Source: Petroclostridium xylanilyticum
GTDB taxonomy: Bacteria; Bacillota; Clostridia; SK-Y3
Assembly (NCBI RefSeq): GCF_002252565.1
Contig: NZ_NPML01000011.1
Span: 124,001-188,000, forward strand
Reading direction: 5' to 3'
Length of the DNA: 64,000 nt
Every line of letters starts with the position of its first letter. The first letter of the stretch is position 1. The notes beneath the pieces are model-generated. The model searched no databases, was not told the origin of the DNA, and worked only from the letters and a program-made list of their open reading frames with translations. This document shows positions 52,102 through 61,608 of this stretch, piece by piece. Made by a program: the position numbers and the translations under genes.

Positions 52102-53352
52102 CTATTCTCCCCAACTTGAAAGATACTTTCTCTGTGCTTCGGTTAAAGTATCTATGCTGATGCCCATGCTTTGCAGCTTCAATTGAGCAACATATTGATC
52201 TATTTCATCTGGAACTTCATAAACCTTATTCTCCATATTTTTATGGTTCTGAGCAATATGCTTTGCAGACAGCGCTTGCAGAGCAAAACTCATATCCATA
52301 ATTTCAGCGGGATGCCCGTCTCCGGCAGCAAGGTTTACCAGCCGTCCTTCTGCAAGAAGATGAATCCACCTGCCATCCGCCATTTTATAACCCATGATAT
52401 TCTTTCTCATTTCTTTTTTCTCAACCGCCATTGCTTCCAACTCGGGAATACAAATTTCAACATCAAAATGCCCGGCATTGGCAAGAATAGCTCCGTTCTT
52501 CATTACTTTGTAATGCTCATCGTATATAACCCTGTTGCAACCGGTTACGGTAATAAAGAAATCTCCTATCTTTGCAGCTTCATTCATAGGCATTACGCTA
52601 AAGCCATCCATTACCGCTTCAATTGCCTTGATTGGATCTACTTCACACACAATTACATTTGCGCCCAGACCTTTGGCTCTCATGGCACAACCTTTACCAC
52701 ACCAGCCATATCCTATAATTACTACATTTTTACCGCTTACAATCAGGTTTGTAGTTCTCATAACGCCATCCCACACCGATTGTCCTGTGCCATATCTATT
52801 ATCAAACAAATATTTGCAATATGCATCATTTACGGAAATCATAGGGAATTTTAACAAACCTTCCTTTGCCCTGGCTTTGAGACGGATTACCCCGGTAGTA
52901 GTTTCTTCACATCCGCCGAATACATCTGGCAGTAATTCCTGCCTTTCCCCGTGTAAAAGGTGGACGAGGTCACCGCCGTCGTCAATTACGATGTTAGGTC
53001 TGATATCCAATGCATAATTCAAATGCTCAAAATACTCCTTCTCGGTAGCGCCATACCAAGCATATACCTTTAGGCCATCTGCAACAAGGGCTGCTGCTAC
53101 ATCGTCCTGTGTGGAAAGCGGATTGCTTCCTGTTACAGAAACCTCAGCGCCTCCCGCAGCCAACACCTTTGCCAGGTATGCCGTTTTTGCCTCCAGGTGT
53201 ACACATACAACAGCTCTTAACCCTTTAAAATACTGGTTCTTTTTAAAATCCTCTTCAAGATACCTTAAAAGGGGCATATTCTTCTTTACCCATTCAATTT
53301 TCTGTCTTCCACTATTGGCAAGATGAATATCTCTTATTACACTTTCTCTCAT
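52102..53352 (-). CDS. ahcY: Adenosylhomocysteinase, possibly S-inosylhomocysteine hydrolase
   Basis: This NAD-dependent hydrolase of 416 residues yields homocysteine. It has [27 protein letters not shown], the catalytic Lys and Asp in [14 protein letters not shown], the NAD loop [14 protein letters not shown] and AGHFDVEI. It is the shorter archaeal/Thermotoga form. In the base-binding helix it reads HLEAKTAYL, where classical enzymes have HMTxxTA with Gln/Glu at the Lys position. With mtaD next to it, the real substrate may be S-inosylhomocysteine; that is inference. Confidence 0.92.
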   Translation of the reverse strand: MRESVIRDIHLANSGRQKIEWVKKNMPLLRYLEEDFKKNQYFKGLRAVVCVHLEAKTAYLAKVLAAGGAEVSVTGSNPLSTQDDVAAALVADGLKVYAWYGATEKEYFEHLNYALDIRPNIVIDDGGDLVHLLHGERQELLPDVFGGCEETTTGVIRLKARAKEGLLKFPMISVNDAYCKYLFDNRYGTGQSVWDGVMRTTNLIVSGKNVVIIGYGWCGKGCAMRAKGLGANVIVCEVDPIKAIEAVMDGFSVMPMNEAAKIGDFFITVTGCNRVIYDEHYKVMKNGAILANAGHFDVEICIPELEAMAVEKKEMRKNIMGYKMADGRWIHLLAEGRLVNLAAGDGHPAEIMDMSFALQALSAKHIAQNHKNMENKVYEVPDEIDQYVAQLKLQSMGISIDTLTEAQRKYLSSWGE

Positions 53353-53391
53353 ATTGATTCTCCTCGTTTCTATTTAATTTGGAGTTCGGAG

Positions 53392-54216
53392 CTATTTCCA
53401 CTTTTCAACAATTGCCTTAACCAGTGTTATAAACTTGTCTCTTGCTCTTTCGGCTGTATCCATCACTTCCTGGTGATGCAAGGGCTGGTCCAAAATTCCT
53501 GCAGCCATATTGGTGATGCAGGAGATCCCTAAAACTTTCATACCCGCATGAGCTGCTGCAATAACTTCCGGAACTGTAGACATCCCTACTGCATCTGCAC
53601 CGACAATTCCAAGCATTCTGATTTCAGCAGGAGTTTCATAACTTGGACCGGGCATAAATGCATAAACACCCTCCCGGACAGTTATTCCCAATCCATACGC
53701 AACCTCTTTTGCCAGTTCTCTTAGATCTTCCGTATAAGCATTAGACATATCATTGAATCTAAGTCCAAACTCATCGATATTTTTTCCTCTCAGGGGACTT
53801 TCTGAAAAAAACTTAATGTGATCTTTTATCAACATCAAATCGCCAGGTTCAAAATCTTTATTTATTCCGCCAGCTGCATTCGTAACTAAAAGGTTATTAA
53901 TCCCCAGCAGTTTCATTACTCTAACAGGAAATACCACCTCATCCATGCTGTACCCTTCATAGTAGTGAAATCTTCCTTTCATGGCCATTACATGTCTGCC
54001 TTTTAATTTTCCAACTACCAATTTGCCGGCATGCCCTTCAACGGTCGACACAGGAAAATTGGGAATATCCGAATAGTTAATCTCAACTGCCTGTTCTATC
54101 TCATCTGCCAACATTCCCAGGCCAGAACCCAGCACTATTGCAACTTCCGGTTGTACGTTCAATTTTTTTCTAAGATATTCTGCACTCTCTCGCATTTTTT
54201 CAATAGGCTTTATCAT
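53392..54216 (-). CDS. punA: Purine-nucleoside phosphorylase (inosine/guanosine type)
   Basis: The 274-residue trimeric-type PNP splits inosine or guanosine with phosphate. It shows VAIVLGSGLGMLADEI, GRFHYYEGYSMDEVVFPVR, LLVTNAAGGIN, MPGPSYETPAEIRML with the base-contacting Glu, DAVGMSTVPEVIAA and ISCITNMAAGI, whose Asn marks 6-oxopurine specificity. ATG 54216 has AAAAGGAGGG upstream. It lies 39 bases before ahcY, so the inosine released there can be consumed at once. Confidence 0.94.
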   Translation of the reverse strand: MIKPIEKMRESAEYLRKKLNVQPEVAIVLGSGLGMLADEIEQAVEINYSDIPNFPVSTVEGHAGKLVVGKLKGRHVMAMKGRFHYYEGYSMDEVVFPVRVMKLLGINNLLVTNAAGGINKDFEPGDLMLIKDHIKFFSESPLRGKNIDEFGLRFNDMSNAYTEDLRELAKEVAYGLGITVREGVYAFMPGPSYETPAEIRMLGIVGADAVGMSTVPEVIAAAHAGMKVLGISCITNMAAGILDQPLHHQEVMDTAERARDKFITLVKAIVEKWK

Positions 54217-54339
54217 AGAAACCCTCCTTTTGACTATATTCACTAGTATATTTTACCATACTCATATAAAAATTTATATATAAAATTTATATAAATCACT
54301 TTTAATACATTGCATCGGGATGAGTAGCATCATATATTT

Positions 54340-55176
54340 TTAGTTTCTTATAGTTGTCCTTTTACTTATTAATCTGATAATGTTATCTCCCAGAATTTTA
54401 TTTTTATCTTCCTCAGGTATATTTAATCTCCGAATTCTGTTAACTGCATATTTCTGAAAACCCGGACAAGGTGCGTCACTGCCAAACAGCAACCTGTCCG
54501 ACCCTACTTTGTTAACTGCATTTATGAGTTTGTCATCCTTATGAGCATATAATGGAGAAATATCAAAATACATATTAGGAAAATCACTTATTTCTTCTGC
54601 TACTTCTTCAAAATAATTCAGGTGCGCCATTATAACATTCAAATCCGATTTTTTTTCCATATACTTCATGATTGTCCTTACTTCCTGTAAACTATCTACA
54701 TGTATAAAAACTGGCACTTTATACTCATTGGCTAAATCAAAAAATTTAAAACTTTTATCATTTAATTCACAAGGATAAAGGACCTGATGAAACTTGATTG
54801 CTACAAAATTTTCATGAGTTAAATATCTCTCTATTTTACTGATTTCTTCAAGATTTGGATTCACCCAGTAAACACCATATATCCGTTCCGGATATTTTTT
54901 AGCCATTTCTGCAACATAATCATTTGGTGGATAGTCTATATATCTTTTTCTAAACTTCTTGCTTCTCATAATCCTTGCTACCAGCTCCATAGCAAGTCTG
55001 GTACCGGCCAGCCATGGCGGAATCCTTTTTGCCTTTAAGGTCCGTGGAATATTCTTGTCTTCAAACATATACGGTGTTGCCAGGACAAAATCGATATTTG
55101 ATTCATCTAAACATTTTATAAAATAATCGGTGTCTTGAAACAGTCCACCGAGATGCACATGCTCATCAACGATCAT
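54340..55176 (-). CDS. Amidohydrolase-family protein (amidohydro_2 TIM barrel)
   Basis: The 278-residue protein starts MIVDEHVHLGG (metal HxH), has FVAIKFHQVLYPCELND, VPVFIHVDSLQEVR, LNVIMAHLNYFEEVAEE with the third His, and a closing LLFGSDAPCPGFQKYAVNRIRRL with the metal Asp. Such proteins are decarboxylases or hydrolases of ring acids; the substrate is not evident. ATG 55176 has GGGGTAG upstream. It precedes punA by 123 bases on the same strand and could be the first gene of that operon. Confidence 0.85.
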   Translation of the reverse strand: MIVDEHVHLGGLFQDTDYFIKCLDESNIDFVLATPYMFEDKNIPRTLKAKRIPPWLAGTRLAMELVARIMRSKKFRKRYIDYPPNDYVAEMAKKYPERIYGVYWVNPNLEEISKIERYLTHENFVAIKFHQVLYPCELNDKSFKFFDLANEYKVPVFIHVDSLQEVRTIMKYMEKKSDLNVIMAHLNYFEEVAEEISDFPNMYFDISPLYAHKDDKLINAVNKVGSDRLLFGSDAPCPGFQKYAVNRIRRLNIPEEDKNKILGDNIIRLISKRTTIRN

Positions 55177-55198
55177 ATTTACTACCCCTATTATAATA

Positions 55199-55265
55199 AA
55201 ATAGTTCATGGTTCGTAGTCCACAGAAATAATTTTTTATGAACTAAGAACTACAAACTATGTATT
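55199..55265. repeat. Intergenic repeat, family C, copy 3
   Basis: AATAGTTCATGGTTCGTAGT and AACTAAGAACTACAAACTAT form an imperfect palindrome just upstream of the amidohydrolase start. It is the clearest copy of this family. Confidence 0.65.
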
Positions 55266-55307
55266 ATTATTTGAATAAACTAGACATAACATACGATTAA
55301 AAAATGG

Positions 55308-55356
55308 CAAAAAATAGACTAATCTGGATAAAATATTAGATTAGTCTATTTTTTAC
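55308..55356. terminator. Terminator downstream of the moa operon
   Basis: AAAAATAGACTAATCT and AGATTAGTCTATTTTT are perfect inverted arms of 16 bases around a 12-base loop, with T-runs on both ends. It lies about 100 bases past the moaC stop. The short space between holds only a small hairpin (CGTTG-gagct-TCAACG) near 55415. Confidence 0.9.
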
Positions 55357-55458
55357 TCTTAAAACCATATGGTTATTCATTTTTTTGATTGCCAAAAAGA
55401 AGGAAAACGTTGAAGCTCCAACGGGCACAGATTTCGCACCGTATCTAAGTATTATTTT

Positions 55459-55947
55459 TCATAAATTCGGATATTTCATATAATCCCCACTCTTACCTCC
55501 GCTCTTTTTTATAAGCATAATATCTCCTATGACCATTTCCTTGTCAACAGCTTTACACATATCATAAACGGTAAGTGCTGCAGCCGATACTGCCGTTAAC
55601 GCTTCCATCTCAACACCTGTCTTCCATGTGCATCTTACAGTTGCCTTTATATCAATACAGTTTCCATTTTCATTGACAAATAACTCAACCTTTACCGAAT
55701 CAAGAGGTACTTGATGACACATTGGAATAAGCTCACTGGTGCGTTTTGCAGCCATTATGCCTGCTATCCTTGCAGTGGCTAGTACATCTCCTTTTGGTAA
55801 CGTTCCCTCTGAGACTGTAGCAGCAGTTTCAGACTTCATATATATCTTTCCAATTGCTACCGCCTCCCTAAGACCAGCATCTTTTCCTGATACGTCAACC
55901 ATCCTAGCGTTCCCTTTTTCATCAATATGTGTCAATTCCATAGGCAC
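55459..55947 (-). CDS. moaC: Cyclic pyranopterin monophosphate synthase MoaC
   Basis: MoaC makes cyclic pyranopterin monophosphate, the first stable intermediate of molybdopterin. The 162-residue protein shows MVDVSGKDAGLREAVAIG, IPMCHQVPLDSVKVEL, VEMEALTAVSAAALTVYDMCKAVDKEM and a closing KKSGGKSG with the catalytic Lys. The start is GTG 55947, with GGAG at a good distance, or ATG 55941. It is the last gene of the tup-moe-moa run, 36 bases after moaA. Confidence 0.96.
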   Translation of the reverse strand: MPMELTHIDEKGNARMVDVSGKDAGLREAVAIGKIYMKSETAATVSEGTLPKGDVLATARIAGIMAAKRTSELIPMCHQVPLDSVKVELFVNENGNCIDIKATVRCTWKTGVEMEALTAVSAAALTVYDMCKAVDKEMVIGDIMLIKKSGGKSGDYMKYPNL

Positions 55948-55983
55948 CTTTCGCTCCTTTTCTGATTATAACCCACAACAGCA

Positions 55984-56943
55984 TTATCCGCCTATCAAAT
56001 TCATTTTCCTAACAGAGCTATATCCATCCTGAAAATTGTGCCCTGCGGGCTTTTCATAGACAGCACATTCAATAAATTTACCAAGCTTTTGCGGGCTGCC
56101 TCTTAATACATCCAGTACATTTACCTCTCCATTATCACCCAGACAGGGTTTGATTTTGCCGTCATAGGTAAGTCTTATCCTGTTACAGTTACAACAGAAC
56201 TTATGGCTCATAGGACTAATAAATCCTACCCGTCCTCTGTATCCGGCCTTTTGATAGTATGTTGCAACTTCTGCTTTATCATAACTCTCACACCTTATCA
56301 AGTCAGGATGTGCCTTGATGATATCACTGTTAAATACTATTTTATCGGTATTCTGCTCTCCAAATTTACCAATAGGCATAAGTTCTATAAATCTGACATC
56401 TACCGAATTATACTTGGTAAACATGATAAAGTCATCAACCTCGTCGTCATTTAATCCTTTAACCAATACAGTGTTTATCTTCACAGGTCTCATCCCCAAT
56501 TCAAGGATTCTGCTTATCCCGGTCAATACATGCTCAAGCCTACCTCCTCCAGTAATATATTGAAACCTGTCATATCGCAGAGAATCGAGACTGATGTTTA
56601 CCCTTTTTAGTCCTGCTTCCTTTAGCTCCTCTGCCATTTTATACAGATATATGCCATTTGTTGTGATGGATAAGTCCTCAATTCCTGTGATACTTGAAAT
56701 ACCGCTGATTATCTCACATATGTCTGACCTTGTGAGAGGCTCTCCTCCTGTAATCCTTACCTTTTTTATCCCAATATTGGCCATTGCCTTAACAATAATC
56801 ATAATTTCTCTCGGAGTAAGGCCTGTACAGCAGTTATCTGTATAATTGCTGCTTCCGGATGTGCAGTATATGCATCTCAAATTGCAATTTTGTGTTACGG
56901 ATATCCGTAAATATTCAATTTTTCTTCCGAATCTATCCTTCAT
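55984..56943 (-). CDS. moaA: GTP 3',8-cyclase MoaA
   Basis: This radical-SAM enzyme rearranges GTP to start molybdopterin synthesis. The 319-residue protein has the first cluster in TQNCNLRCIYC (CxxxCxxC), RITGGEPL, ITTNGIYLY, RVNISLDSL, the second cluster CCNCNRIRLTYDGKIKPCL and an essential C-terminal GG. Two clusters and the GG tail are diagnostic. ATG 56943 has GGTGATGAC upstream and overlaps the end of the fused moeA gene by 11 bases, so translation is coupled. Confidence 0.96.
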   Translation of the reverse strand: MKDRFGRKIEYLRISVTQNCNLRCIYCTSGSSNYTDNCCTGLTPREIMIIVKAMANIGIKKVRITGGEPLTRSDICEIISGISSITGIEDLSITTNGIYLYKMAEELKEAGLKRVNISLDSLRYDRFQYITGGGRLEHVLTGISRILELGMRPVKINTVLVKGLNDDEVDDFIMFTKYNSVDVRFIELMPIGKFGEQNTDKIVFNSDIIKAHPDLIRCESYDKAEVATYYQKAGYRGRVGFISPMSHKFCCNCNRIRLTYDGKIKPCLGDNGEVNVLDVLRGSPQKLGKFIECAVYEKPAGHNFQDGYSSVRKMNLIGG

Positions 56944-56953
56944 GTCATCACCG

Positions 56954-58861
56954 TCAACCAATTATTTTTCCTGCGTCATTAACAACATATCCGCCCATTT
57001 TTTCAAGCAAGTTCTTGAACTCTGAAGACCTTAATATATCAATAAATTGCCTTACGGTTACTAATTCCAGATGCCTCTCTGGCACAATAAAGTCATACTG
57101 CTCCTCACATATAGGTATGAAGTCGAGGCCATATATCTTTGCTGCCGAATAAATACCCAAGCCTGTATCAGCACTTCCCGCCGCCACCAGCGCAGCAACC
57201 GACATATGAGTATATTCTTCCCTTTCATACCCGTATATTTTCCCCGCTGTAATGCCACCCTTTTTCAACATATAGTCCAGCAAAATCCTAGTTCCTGAAC
57301 CCTTCTGTCTGTTCACATACCTTAATCCACTACCGCAGATATCGGTAATACTTTTAATGTTTTTTGGATTTCCGGGTGCAACCATAAGACCTTGTATTCT
57401 CCTGACACCCTTAACAACAGCTATTTTTTCATTTGCCAGATATTTTTTAATATATGAGGTGTTATATTCACCCGTTTCTTCATCCAGTAGATGGATTCCG
57501 GCCAAGTGAGTTTCGGACCTTTTTATGGCCATTATACCCCCCAAACTTCCTACATGAGATGATGAAACATATTGTCCCGGATATTTTATCCTCATCAAAT
57601 CTGCTGCAATATCAATCAGTGGATCATGGCTTCCAATTATATTTACAGTATTCCGTATCTCATTTTCACTCTTTAAAAGCCGTACATTAACCTGAGTATT
57701 CCTCTCATAACCTTCTGAGTTTGTGGGGATCTCAAGTATACCGTCAGCTTTTACAAAAGATGTAACAACACCAGCCCCTCGGTTTAACGGAGTAGCTATC
57801 AGCCTATCATTTACATATCCCAGACTTACTCTCACAAACTCCCTGTATTTAAAAGAGGATAGAATTTTTCTGGAGAGTATTGCCTTCACTTTATCCTCTT
57901 GGCAAAATGCCACACCCTTAAGATGTTCTATGACGGGTTTTACTACCATATCCATAACAATGATGCCCGATACCGGATAACCGGGTATACCGATTACCGG
58001 ACGGTTGCCAATCAAGCCTAGGATTGCAGGCTTGCCCGGCCTTATTGCGATACCATGTACAAGCATATTTCCTACTTCACTTATGGCTCTAGAAGAAAAA
58101 TCCTCTCTTCCGGCCGAAGAACCTGCATTTACAATTACCATATCACATTCCTGGGCCACATTCAGTATGGCATCCTTTATATCTCTCAAGTTATCCCTTA
58201 CCCTTTTGTAAACCCTAGGTACAGCTCCCCATTCCAAGAGCATGGATGAAAATATTGATGAATTAAATTCGATGACCTGTCCTTTTTGAGGAGTCTCAGA
58301 AGAGCTTACAAGCTCATCGCCGGTAGCAATAATACCTACAACCGGCTTTTTTTTCACCTTTACCCTCATTACCCCTCCGGCAAGCATGGCACCTATTGCA
58401 GCAGGTCTTATCTGCGTATTTGATGTAAGGATAATTTCTCCGGCGCAAATATCTTCCCCTATTTGTCTGACATGCTGCCAGGGAACAGCGGCATTAATAA
58501 GTAGTATCTTCCCATCCCCCGAGTCGATGACGTCCTCAATCATTACAACCGCATCAAACTCGTCTGGTAGTGGGTCTCCCGTATCAACCCTAATAAAATC
58601 GGTATGCTCTTCAAGTACTACAGGGGTTGTTTCAGTTGCTCCGAAGGTACTCTTTGCACATAAAGCTATACCGTCCATAGCGCACGCATTATAGTGAGGC
58701 GAAGATATCCGGGCATAAACTGCCTCTGCAGTTATCCGTCCTAAAGAATCCTTAACCGGTATCTCTTCGGTGCCTAATCCAGCTTCAGCACTTTTTAGAG
58801 CATCAATATAGATCTTTAGTGCGTCTTCCAATTCCAGGTTGTGTAAATAACTGTAGTCCAT
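56954..58861 (-). CDS. MoeA fused to a periplasmic-binding-protein-like domain
   Basis: The 635-residue protein has a MoeA part (about 1-405): AVYARISSPHYNACAMDGIAL, GDPLPDEFDAVVMIEDV, VVGIIATGDELVSS, NAGSSAGREDFSS and GIPGYPVSGIIVMDM. From about 410 a PBP-like domain follows: IIGSHDPLIDIAADLM, VSSSHVGSLGGIMAIKR, RYVNRQKGSGTRILLDYML and VAALVAAGSADTGLGIYSAA, close to ModA/LysR-substrate domains. It has no signal peptide, so it may sense molybdate or tungstate in the cytoplasm or deliver it to the MoeA part. It is 77 bases after moeA. Confidence 0.93.
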   Translation of the reverse strand: MDYSYLHNLELEDALKIYIDALKSAEAGLGTEEIPVKDSLGRITAEAVYARISSPHYNACAMDGIALCAKSTFGATETTPVVLEEHTDFIRVDTGDPLPDEFDAVVMIEDVIDSGDGKILLINAAVPWQHVRQIGEDICAGEIILTSNTQIRPAAIGAMLAGGVMRVKVKKKPVVGIIATGDELVSSSETPQKGQVIEFNSSIFSSMLLEWGAVPRVYKRVRDNLRDIKDAILNVAQECDMVIVNAGSSAGREDFSSRAISEVGNMLVHGIAIRPGKPAILGLIGNRPVIGIPGYPVSGIIVMDMVVKPVIEHLKGVAFCQEDKVKAILSRKILSSFKYREFVRVSLGYVNDRLIATPLNRGAGVVTSFVKADGILEIPTNSEGYERNTQVNVRLLKSENEIRNTVNIIGSHDPLIDIAADLMRIKYPGQYVSSSHVGSLGGIMAIKRSETHLAGIHLLDEETGEYNTSYIKKYLANEKIAVVKGVRRIQGLMVAPGNPKNIKSITDICGSGLRYVNRQKGSGTRILLDYMLKKGGITAGKIYGYEREEYTHMSVAALVAAGSADTGLGIYSAAKIYGLDFIPICEEQYDFIVPERHLELVTVRQFIDILRSSEFKNLLEKMGGYVVNDAGKIIG

Positions 58862-58938
58862 CTTTCCATTTTCCCTCCTAAAACTACTCTTTTGCTAGTC
58901 CTCTCAAACTCGATACTGATCCAATCATCATAGTAGTA

Positions 58939-60162
58939 TTAAAAGAGAATAACATCGACTTCACAGCCTTTGCATATACCTTCGGAACCCCGCTCTACCC
59001 TAACATAGCCATCTGCAGAGGAAAGAAGCTTTATAAGTCCCGACTTGCTGAAAACAGGTTCTGCAAAGAATCCGCTACCCTCCTTTTTGAGAATAACAGG
59101 AACAAATTCTTCTCTCCCGTTGTTCGAAGGATAATTAACCGTCATTACGGCCTTTACAGTACTTTCTGGCCTGCTTGTTGTACCGTTCATTACATCAATA
59201 AGCCGTAATACAAGCAGCTTGAATATAAAAAAAGCTGAAACAGGATGCCCTGGCAGGCCGATAAGCGCCTTTCTTCCTGATTTTCCTATGATGGTGGGCT
59301 TACCCGGTTTTACAGCAATCCCGTGTATAAGTACACCAGGATCGCCTACAGAGTTTATAATTTTGTAGGTTTCGTCTCTGGTGCCTACCGAGCTTCCCCC
59401 AGATATTAATACTACATCACATTCTTCAAGTGCAGTTTCAACTACTGTTTTTATCTTCTTATAACTATCGGCTGTTATTCCGTATAAAATTGGCTCTACA
59501 GAGTATTCGAGCAGCCCGGAATAAAGAAAGTAGGAATTGACGTCCCTTACCTGAGAACCAACAGGTTGTTGACGAATATCCACCACTTCATCCCCTGTGG
59601 ATACTATACCTACTCTGATTTTCCTTTTTACGGCAACCTTTTCTATACCTAACGCAGCCAATACTCCTATATCCTGTGGTCTTAAACTGGAGCCCGATTT
59701 TAAGACCACATCTCCAGCTTTTACATCATCACCTTTGAAAACTACATTATTCCCAGGAGCAACAGGCTTATAAATATATACAAACCCATCGTCCATATCT
59801 TCCGAGTATTCTATCATAACTACAGCATCTGCATTCTGCGGCAGCTCTCCTCCGGTAGGTATATAGGCAGCTTGCCCTGAAGCAATTGTCAAATAGTTTT
59901 TTTCTCCCATTTTCACTTCTCCAAGCAGTTTAAGCTGAACCGGAAGAGCTTCGCTTGAACCAAAGGTATCGGAAGCTATTACAGCATAGCCGTCAACAGA
60001 AGAACGATTGAACCCGGGTATATCTTCAACAGCTACTATATCATCGTCCGTAATCCTGTTAACAGCATCTTTTATATTGACCACTTCACTTTCCAGTTCA
60101 AATCCGGAAAAGTTGGCATGAATTATTTTTATTACATCATCAAAACTCTTTACATGATACAT
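58939..60162 (-). CDS. moeA: Molybdopterin molybdotransferase MoeA
   Basis: MoeA inserts molybdate or tungstate into adenylated molybdopterin. The 407-residue protein shows VEDIPGFNRSSVDGYAVIA, GQAAYIPTGGELPQNADAVVMIEY, KVGIVSTGDEVVD-like RVGIVSTGDEVVD, VLISGGSSVGTRDETY and KALIGLPGHPVSAFFIFKLL. GGAGGATAG precedes ATG 60162. Together with the fused paralogue downstream, it gives two MoeA enzymes in one operon; in other organisms such pairs are thought to separate Mo from W cofactors. Confidence 0.95.
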   Translation of the reverse strand: MYHVKSFDDVIKIIHANFSGFELESEVVNIKDAVNRITDDDIVAVEDIPGFNRSSVDGYAVIASDTFGSSEALPVQLKLLGEVKMGEKNYLTIASGQAAYIPTGGELPQNADAVVMIEYSEDMDDGFVYIYKPVAPGNNVVFKGDDVKAGDVVLKSGSSLRPQDIGVLAALGIEKVAVKRKIRVGIVSTGDEVVDIRQQPVGSQVRDVNSYFLYSGLLEYSVEPILYGITADSYKKIKTVVETALEECDVVLISGGSSVGTRDETYKIINSVGDPGVLIHGIAVKPGKPTIIGKSGRKALIGLPGHPVSAFFIFKLLVLRLIDVMNGTTSRPESTVKAVMTVNYPSNNGREEFVPVILKKEGSGFFAEPVFSKSGLIKLLSSADGYVRVERGSEGICKGCEVDVILF

Positions 60163-60183
60163 AATGCTCTCTATCCTCCGGAT

Positions 60184-60876
60184 TTAGTATTGTGCCCAGT
60201 ACTTAAGGAATTCTTTTGTTTCCTGCATACGCGGGGAATGCAGTACACTATCGGCAGGTCCCTTTTCTACAATGCATCCTCCCCATAACATAATCACCTC
60301 ATCAGCCATTCTTGATGCCTGGGAAGGGTTGTGCGTTGAAAAAATCATTGTAGCACCATTTTTTGTTATAACTTCAGCAATATAATCCTCTATAAGCTTC
60401 ATACTTGGAATATCGATCGCGGAAGTAGGTTCGTCCATCAATACCAGCTTTTTATTCAGTATTAAGGTGCGTAGAATGGCAATCTTTTGTGCTTCGCCTC
60501 CCGACAAGGAACAAGCGCTGGCATGGATAAAATTCTGCATATTAAAAAATCTCAGCGCATTCTCCGCTTCATTTGCAGCTTCTTTTGCATTCCCCATACC
60601 CAGAGTTACATTCTTGAGAACGGTAGTATCAAATATATATGGCTTTTGCGGCATATAGGATAAATCTCTGTAAGGCCGGTGTGCAGCATCATTGTAGTAT
60701 ATCACTCCTGCATCAGCCTTTTCAATACCTGCTATCAGTCTTAACATGGTAGTTTTTCCCGAACCGTTGGGTCCAAGGATGGCATACACTTTTCTGCTGT
60801 CAAATTGCAGATTTTCAATATTCAATACAACTCTGTCTCTATATGATTTTGTTACATTATACAAACGTATCTTCAT
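60184..60876 (-). CDS. tupC: Tungstate/molybdate ABC transporter ATPase TupC
   Basis: The 230-residue ATPase powers oxyanion uptake. It has Walker A ILGPNGSGKTTMLRL, Q-loop YMPQKPYIF, signature ACSLSGGEAQKIAILRTLI, Walker B KLVLMDEPTSAID and the H-loop IFSTHNPSQA. ATG 60876 has CAGGAGG upstream and overlaps the end of tupB by four bases. The context with a TTTS-type binding protein points to tungstate. Confidence 0.93.
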   Translation of the reverse strand: MKIRLYNVTKSYRDRVVLNIENLQFDSRKVYAILGPNGSGKTTMLRLIAGIEKADAGVIYYNDAAHRPYRDLSYMPQKPYIFDTTVLKNVTLGMGNAKEAANEAENALRFFNMQNFIHASACSLSGGEAQKIAILRTLILNKKLVLMDEPTSAIDIPSMKLIEDYIAEVITKNGATMIFSTHNPSQASRMADEVIMLWGGCIVEKGPADSVLHSPRMQETKEFLKYWAQY

Positions 60877-61562
60877 TTTGCCTCCTGAAAGCGTTGTAGT
60901 ATCCAATTTATAAAAAAAGAGACAAGTATAAGTATAATACCTAGTGCAAGTGCTTTATCATAGTTTCCTTTTCCGGTCTCCAGCACGATGGACGTTGTCA
61001 TAACTCTGGTTTTGTATTGTATATTGCCGCCTACCAGCATTACAGCACCCACCTCCGATATGGAACGCCCATATCCTGCTAATAGGGCTGAGAACAGCGG
61101 GTACTTGCATTCATGGATAAGCATGATAATAATTCTGAAGTTGCTCATGCCAAGGCCTTTGCAGGTTTCCTCTATGGATTTGTATTTAAGCTGCACAGCA
61201 ACGACAGTCAAACCCGTTATTATCGGTAACACTATAATAATCTGTGCAATCACCATTGCAGCAGGTGTAAAAAGCAGTTGCATATGTCCCAGGGGACCTT
61301 TACAGGATAAAAACAGGTACACCACCAAACCAGCAACCACAGGAGGAAGTCCCATTAATGTGTTTATTACTCTTACAAACAGTCGTTTCCCTATAAAATT
61401 CCTGCTGCCTACTATTATACCGATAGGTATTCCCAATACTGCAGCTCCCCCCGTACTTGCTACCGTTACAAGCAGTGATAATAGGATAATACCGTATACT
61501 TCGCTGTCTAAGGATACTATCAAACTCCATGCACTAAAAATACTGTTCATTATTTCGTTCAT
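60873..61562 (-). CDS. tupB: Tungstate/molybdate ABC transporter permease TupB
   Basis: This 229-residue integral membrane protein has about five helices (first 22-48, GIILLSLLVTVASTGGAAVLG). The coupling EAA-like loop is SIEETCKGLGMSNFRIIIMLIHEC, and GRSISEVGAVMLVGGNIQYKTRVMTTSI is the ModB/TupB region that lines the pathway. ATG 61562 has AAAGGG upstream. It is the second gene after tupA. Confidence 0.94.
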   Translation of the reverse strand: MNEIMNSIFSAWSLIVSLDSEVYGIILLSLLVTVASTGGAAVLGIPIGIIVGSRNFIGKRLFVRVINTLMGLPPVVAGLVVYLFLSCKGPLGHMQLLFTPAAMVIAQIIIVLPIITGLTVVAVQLKYKSIEETCKGLGMSNFRIIIMLIHECKYPLFSALLAGYGRSISEVGAVMLVGGNIQYKTRVMTTSIVLETGKGNYDKALALGIILILVSFFINWILQRFQEAK

Positions 61563-61608
61563 GGTTTAGCCCTTTCAAAAAGCATTGAAAATGTCACATT
61601 TTTTAATC

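Noticed and set aside
52171-52854. Long plus-strand frame (227 codons) opposite ahcY
   Set aside because: It is antisense to a well-conserved enzyme gene, lacks a ribosome binding site and shows no protein motif.
55380-55450. Minus-strand stretch reading TVRNLCPLELQRFPSFWQ, possibly a DNA methyltransferase tail
   Set aside because: The stretch is too short, has no other motif and overlaps a small hairpin after moaC; similarity may be chance.
60988-61569. Plus-strand frame of 193 codons opposite tupB
   Set aside because: It mirrors the permease gene, and the permease motifs on the minus strand explain the sequence.
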